From: Pararhodobacter zhoushanensis
GTDB taxonomy: Bacteria; Pseudomonadota; Alphaproteobacteria; Rhodobacterales; Rhodobacteraceae
DNA length: 64,000 bases
Assembly (NCBI RefSeq): GCF_003990445.1
Contig: NZ_REEZ01000002.1
Span: forward strand, 623,121-687,120
Direction of reading: 5' to 3'
Below the pieces are notes generated by a model, which was not told where the DNA came from, did not search any database, and saw nothing but the letters and a program-made list of their open reading frames with translations. The position numbers were made by a program, and so were the translations under genes. Shown here in pieces: positions 61,026 to 64,000 of the stretch; positions within the stretch are counted from its first letter, which is position 1, and the number at the start of each line of letters is the position of its first letter.

Positions 61026-61760
61026 CTATTTAGCCGCCAGATGCGCTGCCAGCGCCTCGGCCTCGGTCAGCAGCCCCGAAACGTGCGGATCTTCGATCCG
61101 CAGCGCTGCAAAGTGCCGGTGGATACCGCGCAGATAGTCCAGACTGGTGCCAAGAAACCCCTCGCCCGTGGCCAGACACCGTACCTGCTCGGCACGGCTG
61201 AGACCGGCAACGATGCTGTCCGCCGCGTGATCGGCCAAGAAGGCCACGCAGGGGATCGTCCCGGCTTCGGTCTGCGCCGGGGCGACGATGGGAATATAGC
61301 CCGCGCCGATCATCTCGCGCTGCCACAGCACTGTCGTCTCGGCATCGACCTGCGCCGCATCAATGCGAAATGCCAGCCCGTCGCAGCCCTCAACCCCGTG
61401 GTCGAGCGCGGCCATCAGGCCCGGTGCCTCAGGCGTGCCGCGTCCGCCGTTCACATCGCGCAGAATAAAGCGCCGCGCATAGCCCGGCATATGCGCGCGG
61501 CGGACCTGCGTGAAGTGGATGCCCGGATCCCACATCAGCGAACCATAGGCAAAGACCCACATATCGCCCGCCCAGTCCGCCAGAAACGCGTGGCGCAGCG
61601 CCTCGCGTTCGGCGTCGGTGCGCAGCCATGCCGTGGAATAACCCTTGGCTTCGACCCTCTCGCGGACAGAGGCCGTCGTTAACCCGCGGAATGCCGAGTG
61701 CGCCGGGTCGATGATCAGGTCCCGCAGGCCCGGATGGTACAGGAAAGGGTCGTCGGACAT
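61026..61760 (-). CDS. ChaC-like gamma-glutamylcyclotransferase
   Basis: The 244-residue protein has the gamma-glutamylcyclotransferase fold: the phosphate-like loop MWVFAYGSLMWDPGIHFTQV, FILRDVNGGRGTPEAPGLM, and GLAFRIDAAQVDAETTVLWQ with the expected catalytic glutamate region. ChaC enzymes cleave glutathione to oxoproline and Cys-Gly. The start MSDDPFLYHPGLRD is chosen over one ten residues longer, since neither has a strong ribosome site and the shorter fits the family. Confidence 0.85.
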   Translation of the reverse strand: MSDDPFLYHPGLRDLIIDPAHSAFRGLTTASVRERVEAKGYSTAWLRTDAEREALRHAFLADWAGDMWVFAYGSLMWDPGIHFTQVRRAHMPGYARRFILRDVNGGRGTPEAPGLMAALDHGVEGCDGLAFRIDAAQVDAETTVLWQREMIGAGYIPIVAPAQTEAGTIPCVAFLADHAADSIVAGLSRAEQVRCLATGEGFLGTSLDYLRGIHRHFAALRIEDPHVSGLLTEAEALAAHLAAK

Positions 61761-61876
61761 GCGCCGGGTTTTCCACTCTCGTTCGCGCACCCGTTTCCTT
61801 CGGCGCGTGATTTTATGTCAGGGGCGTCTATATAATCCTGTACGGACAAGAACCCGCCCCCAACTGGAAAGTATCT

Positions 61877-62461
61877 ATGTCTTCTCACCCGACCCCGAAC
61901 GCCGACTCGCTGGCCGCCTCGGCCCAAAAGGCGGCGAAAAAGGGGGGATTGCCGCCGGTCCACCTGTGGAACCCGCCGTTTTGCGGGGATCTGGACATGC
62001 GCATCGCGCGCGACGGGACGTGGTTCTATCTGGGCACCCCGATTGGCCGCGCACCTTTGGTGCGGCTGTTCTCAACCATCCTCAAGTTGGAAGACGGCAA
62101 GTATTTTCTGGTCACGCCGGTCGAGAAGGTGGGCATCACCGTCGATGACGCCCCCTTTGTCGCGGTCGATTTCACCGCCAGCGGCACCGGAGCTGCGCAA
62201 TCCCTGCGGTTTGAAACCAACGTCGGCGATTTTGTCGAAGCTGGCCCCGACCATCCCCTGCGCGTCACCCGCGACCCCGAGACGGGCGAGCCTGCGCCTT
62301 ACGTGATGATCCGCGCCGGGCTTGAGGCGCTCATCGACCGCAAGAGCTTTTACCGGCTGGTGGAATTGGGCGCACACGCCGAGCACGAGGGCGACAGCTG
62401 GTTCGGCCTGTGGTCGGGCGGCGCGTTCTTCCCGATCATCCCCTCGGCAGAGATGGGCTGA
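61877..62461 (+). CDS. DUF1285-domain protein
   Basis: The 194-residue protein matches the DUF1285 family (PPVHLWNPPFCGDLDMRIAR, DGTWFYLGTPIGRAPLVRLF, YFLVTPVEKVGITVDDAPFV). Its function is unknown. It is commonly encoded near MoxR/DUF58 genes in alphaproteobacteria, as here. A GGAAAG ribosome site precedes the ATG. Confidence 0.88.
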   Translation: MSSHPTPNADSLAASAQKAAKKGGLPPVHLWNPPFCGDLDMRIARDGTWFYLGTPIGRAPLVRLFSTILKLEDGKYFLVTPVEKVGITVDDAPFVAVDFTASGTGAAQSLRFETNVGDFVEAGPDHPLRVTRDPETGEPAPYVMIRAGLEALIDRKSFYRLVELGAHAEHEGDSWFGLWSGGAFFPIIPSAEMG

Positions 62462-62534
62462 GCCGCGCAACAGGGGCTTTCCCCGCGCGCCGGGTTCGGG
62501 CATTCCGGAGCCTGACCTGAGCAAAGGCCCTTTT

Positions 62535-63653
62535 ATGCGTAGCCCCCGCCTTGCCGTTTCGGCGATGTTCTTTCTCAATGGCATTCTCTTCGGGGCATGG
62601 GCCGCGCGCGTCCCCGCCTTTGTCGAGGCTTTCGCGCTGGAGCCCGGCATGCTGGGCCGCTTGCTGCTCTGCCTTGCCGGCGGTGCCATTCTGGCCTTTC
62701 CGCTGGCCGGGTGGCTGAGCGACCGCATCGGCGCGGCCAGCGCCACGCGGTTTATCGGCATCGGCTATGCGCTTGCCCTGCCCCTCATTGCCCTCGCGCC
62801 CTCGACCGCATTCCTTGCTCTGGCTCTGCTGCTGTTCGGCGCGGGCCATGGGGCGATGGATGTGGCGATGAACGGCTGGGGAGCCGAAGTCGAACGCGCC
62901 CGCGAACGCCCGATGATGGCGGCGTTCCACGCGATGTGGAGCCTCGGCGCAGGTGTCGGCGCGCTCACCGGCGGCGGCGCGGTCGCGTTGGGACTGGCAC
63001 CGCTGGGGCATTTCGTGCTGATCGCGGTGATCGCCGGGGGCCTCACGCTGTTTCTGGCCGCGATCCCGTGGGAGTCGCGCCGCAGCGCCGCCGGTCCCGG
63101 CTTCGCCCTGCCCGCGCGCGGCTTGCTGCTGGTGGGGTTGGTCGCCTTTTGCTCGTCGCTGGGCGAAGGCGCGATGGCCGACTGGAGCGCGGTGTTCCTG
63201 ATCGAGGTGACCGGCACCGACGAAGCCCGCGCCGCGCTTGGCTACGGCGTCTATTCCGCCGCGATGTTCGTCGCGCGTTTCAGCGCCGATGCGGTGATCG
63301 TCCGGCTTGGCCCCGTGCGCACCGCGCGCATCGCCGGGGTTGTCGCCTTCGCCGGTCTGGCCGTCGCCCTGACCGGCGGCACGCTGAGTGCCGGGCTGAT
63401 CGGGCTGGCGCTGCTGGGTCTGGGCTATTCCGTCGTCATCCCGCTGGCCTTTTCACGCGCCGCCAACGACCCCGAGATCCCGCAGGGCCGCGCCATCGCG
63501 GGCGTGGCTACGCTGGGATACGGCGGCATGGTGCTGGGCCCTGCGGTGATCGGCGGCGTCGCGCAGCTGTGGTCGCTGCCCGTCGCCTTCTGGATGATCG
63601 CCGTGCTGGCCCTGGGCATCAGCGCGCTGGCGGGCGCGCTGCGCCGGACTTAG
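62535..63653 (+). CDS. MFS transporter (YbjJ-like)
   Basis: The 372-residue, 12-span protein starts MRSPRLAVSAMFFLNGILFG with AWAARVPAFVEAF, typical of the YbjJ group. The MFS loop motif GWLSDRIGAASATRFIGIGY follows helix 2, and GHGAMDVAMNGWGAEVERAR follows helix 4. Substrate unknown. The ribosome site is weak (AAAGG). Its 3' end overlaps the convergent ABC ATPase gene by four bases. Confidence 0.85.
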   Translation: MRSPRLAVSAMFFLNGILFGAWAARVPAFVEAFALEPGMLGRLLLCLAGGAILAFPLAGWLSDRIGAASATRFIGIGYALALPLIALAPSTAFLALALLLFGAGHGAMDVAMNGWGAEVERARERPMMAAFHAMWSLGAGVGALTGGGAVALGLAPLGHFVLIAVIAGGLTLFLAAIPWESRRSAAGPGFALPARGLLLVGLVAFCSSLGEGAMADWSAVFLIEVTGTDEARAALGYGVYSAAMFVARFSADAVIVRLGPVRTARIAGVVAFAGLAVALTGGTLSAGLIGLALLGLGYSVVIPLAFSRAANDPEIPQGRAIAGVATLGYGGMVLGPAVIGGVAQLWSLPVAFWMIAVLALGISALAGALRRT

Positions 63654-64000
63654 ACCGCCGCCTTGTCGCCGGTCAGCTCAAGGAACGCATCCTCAAGATC
63701 CGCCTGCTCGGTGGTCAGGTCGATCACCTCGACCCCCGCACCGTGCAGCGAGGCCAGCAGCGCCCCCGCCTTGACCGTGCTCTGCGGATAGGTCAGCGCC
63801 AGCCAGCCATCCGCCCGGTCTTCCCGCGTGACACCATGCGGCAGATCCACCGCGCCGATCGGCCCGGCTGCCCGCACCAACAGCGTCTTGCTGTCCATCC
63901 GCGCCAGAATCGCCGCCGTCGAATCGCGCACCACCAGACGGCCGCGGTCGATGATGGCGATCTCGTCGCACATCTCTTGCGCCTCTTCCAAATGGTGCGT
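63650..64000 (-). CDS. ABC transporter ATPase, C-terminal part (N-terminus beyond the window)
   Basis: The visible part, read leftwards from the window edge, starts THHLEEAQEMCDEIAIIDRG, which is the switch-histidine region of an ABC ATPase. About 100 more residues follow to LELTGDKAAV, the accessory tail seen in DrrA/CcmA-type exporters. Walker motifs lie outside the window. It is probably the ATPase of a two-component exporter whose permease is further right or left of it. Confidence 0.85.
   Translation of the reverse strand, partial: THHLEEAQEMCDEIAIIDRGRLVVRDSTAAILARMDSKTLLVRAAGPIGAVDLPHGVTREDRADGWLALTYPQSTVKAGALLASLHGAGVEVIDLTTEQADLEDAFLELTGDKAAV

Noticed and set aside
1..64000. tRNA, rRNA or riboswitch genes
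   Set aside because: I found no cloverleaf, rRNA-like stretch or recognisable riboswitch core by eye; a covariance-model search would be needed to exclude small ones.

Overview
The window is a GC-rich, densely coded stretch of an alphaproteobacterial chromosome, most likely Rhodobacterales (Paracoccaceae). The grounds are base composition, the several TRAP transporters, the LysR-linked fdsGBACD formate dehydrogenase and the MoxR/DUF58/BatA-like block. Species cannot be told. I see no rRNA, tRNA, CRISPR array, insertion sequence or prophage. No gene-free stretch exceeds 300 bases.

Layout. (1) 1-8137: a truncated LysR regulator divergent from a catabolic operon: FAD oxidoreductase, two-subunit aconitase X, TAXI-type TRAP transporter and a TauD-like dioxygenase. 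(2) 8186-10796: an aldehyde dehydrogenase and a GAF/Fis-HTH regulator that seems to start at ATT. (3) 11032-20702: a branched-chain-type ABC transporter co-transcribed with a homologue of N,N-dimethylformamidase (DMFase), a LuxR regulator and a class II deacetylase. The DMFase small subunit is fused in frame to the C terminus of the LivM-type permease, with a good internal ribosome site at the junction. This is the most unusual object in the window. (4) 20841-23164: a Bcr/CflA exporter and an aminotransferase. (5) 23292-30494: LysR plus the NAD-dependent molybdenum formate dehydrogenase fdsGBACD, carrying two extra small genes. (6) 30498-32269: two paralogous small secreted proteins and a TPR-like lipoprotein. 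(7) 32341-43301: a complete type II secretion system, gspCDEF facing gspGHIJKLMN, then the prepilin peptidase gene. (8) 43295-44956: a Na/Pi cotransporter-like protein. (9) 44967-53908: an RpiR regulator, an N-formylglutamate amidohydrolase-family enzyme, a DctPQM TRAP transporter, a glutamine synthetase-like ligase, an aldehyde dehydrogenase and an iron-type alcohol dehydrogenase. I read this as a possible gamma-glutamylated amino-alcohol pathway. (10) 54137-60883: MoxR, DUF58, BatA/DUF4159 and a membrane GATase-like protein. (11) 61026-64000: ChaC, DUF1285, an MFS transporter and a truncated ABC ATPase.

The regions share a theme of import and breakdown of small nitrogen compounds. The DMFase-like enzyme would release formate if its substrate is a formamide, and the formate dehydrogenase 4 kb away could oxidise it. 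That link is inference. All three solute-binding protein genes are followed by strong hairpins, which suggests these proteins are made in excess over their membrane partners.
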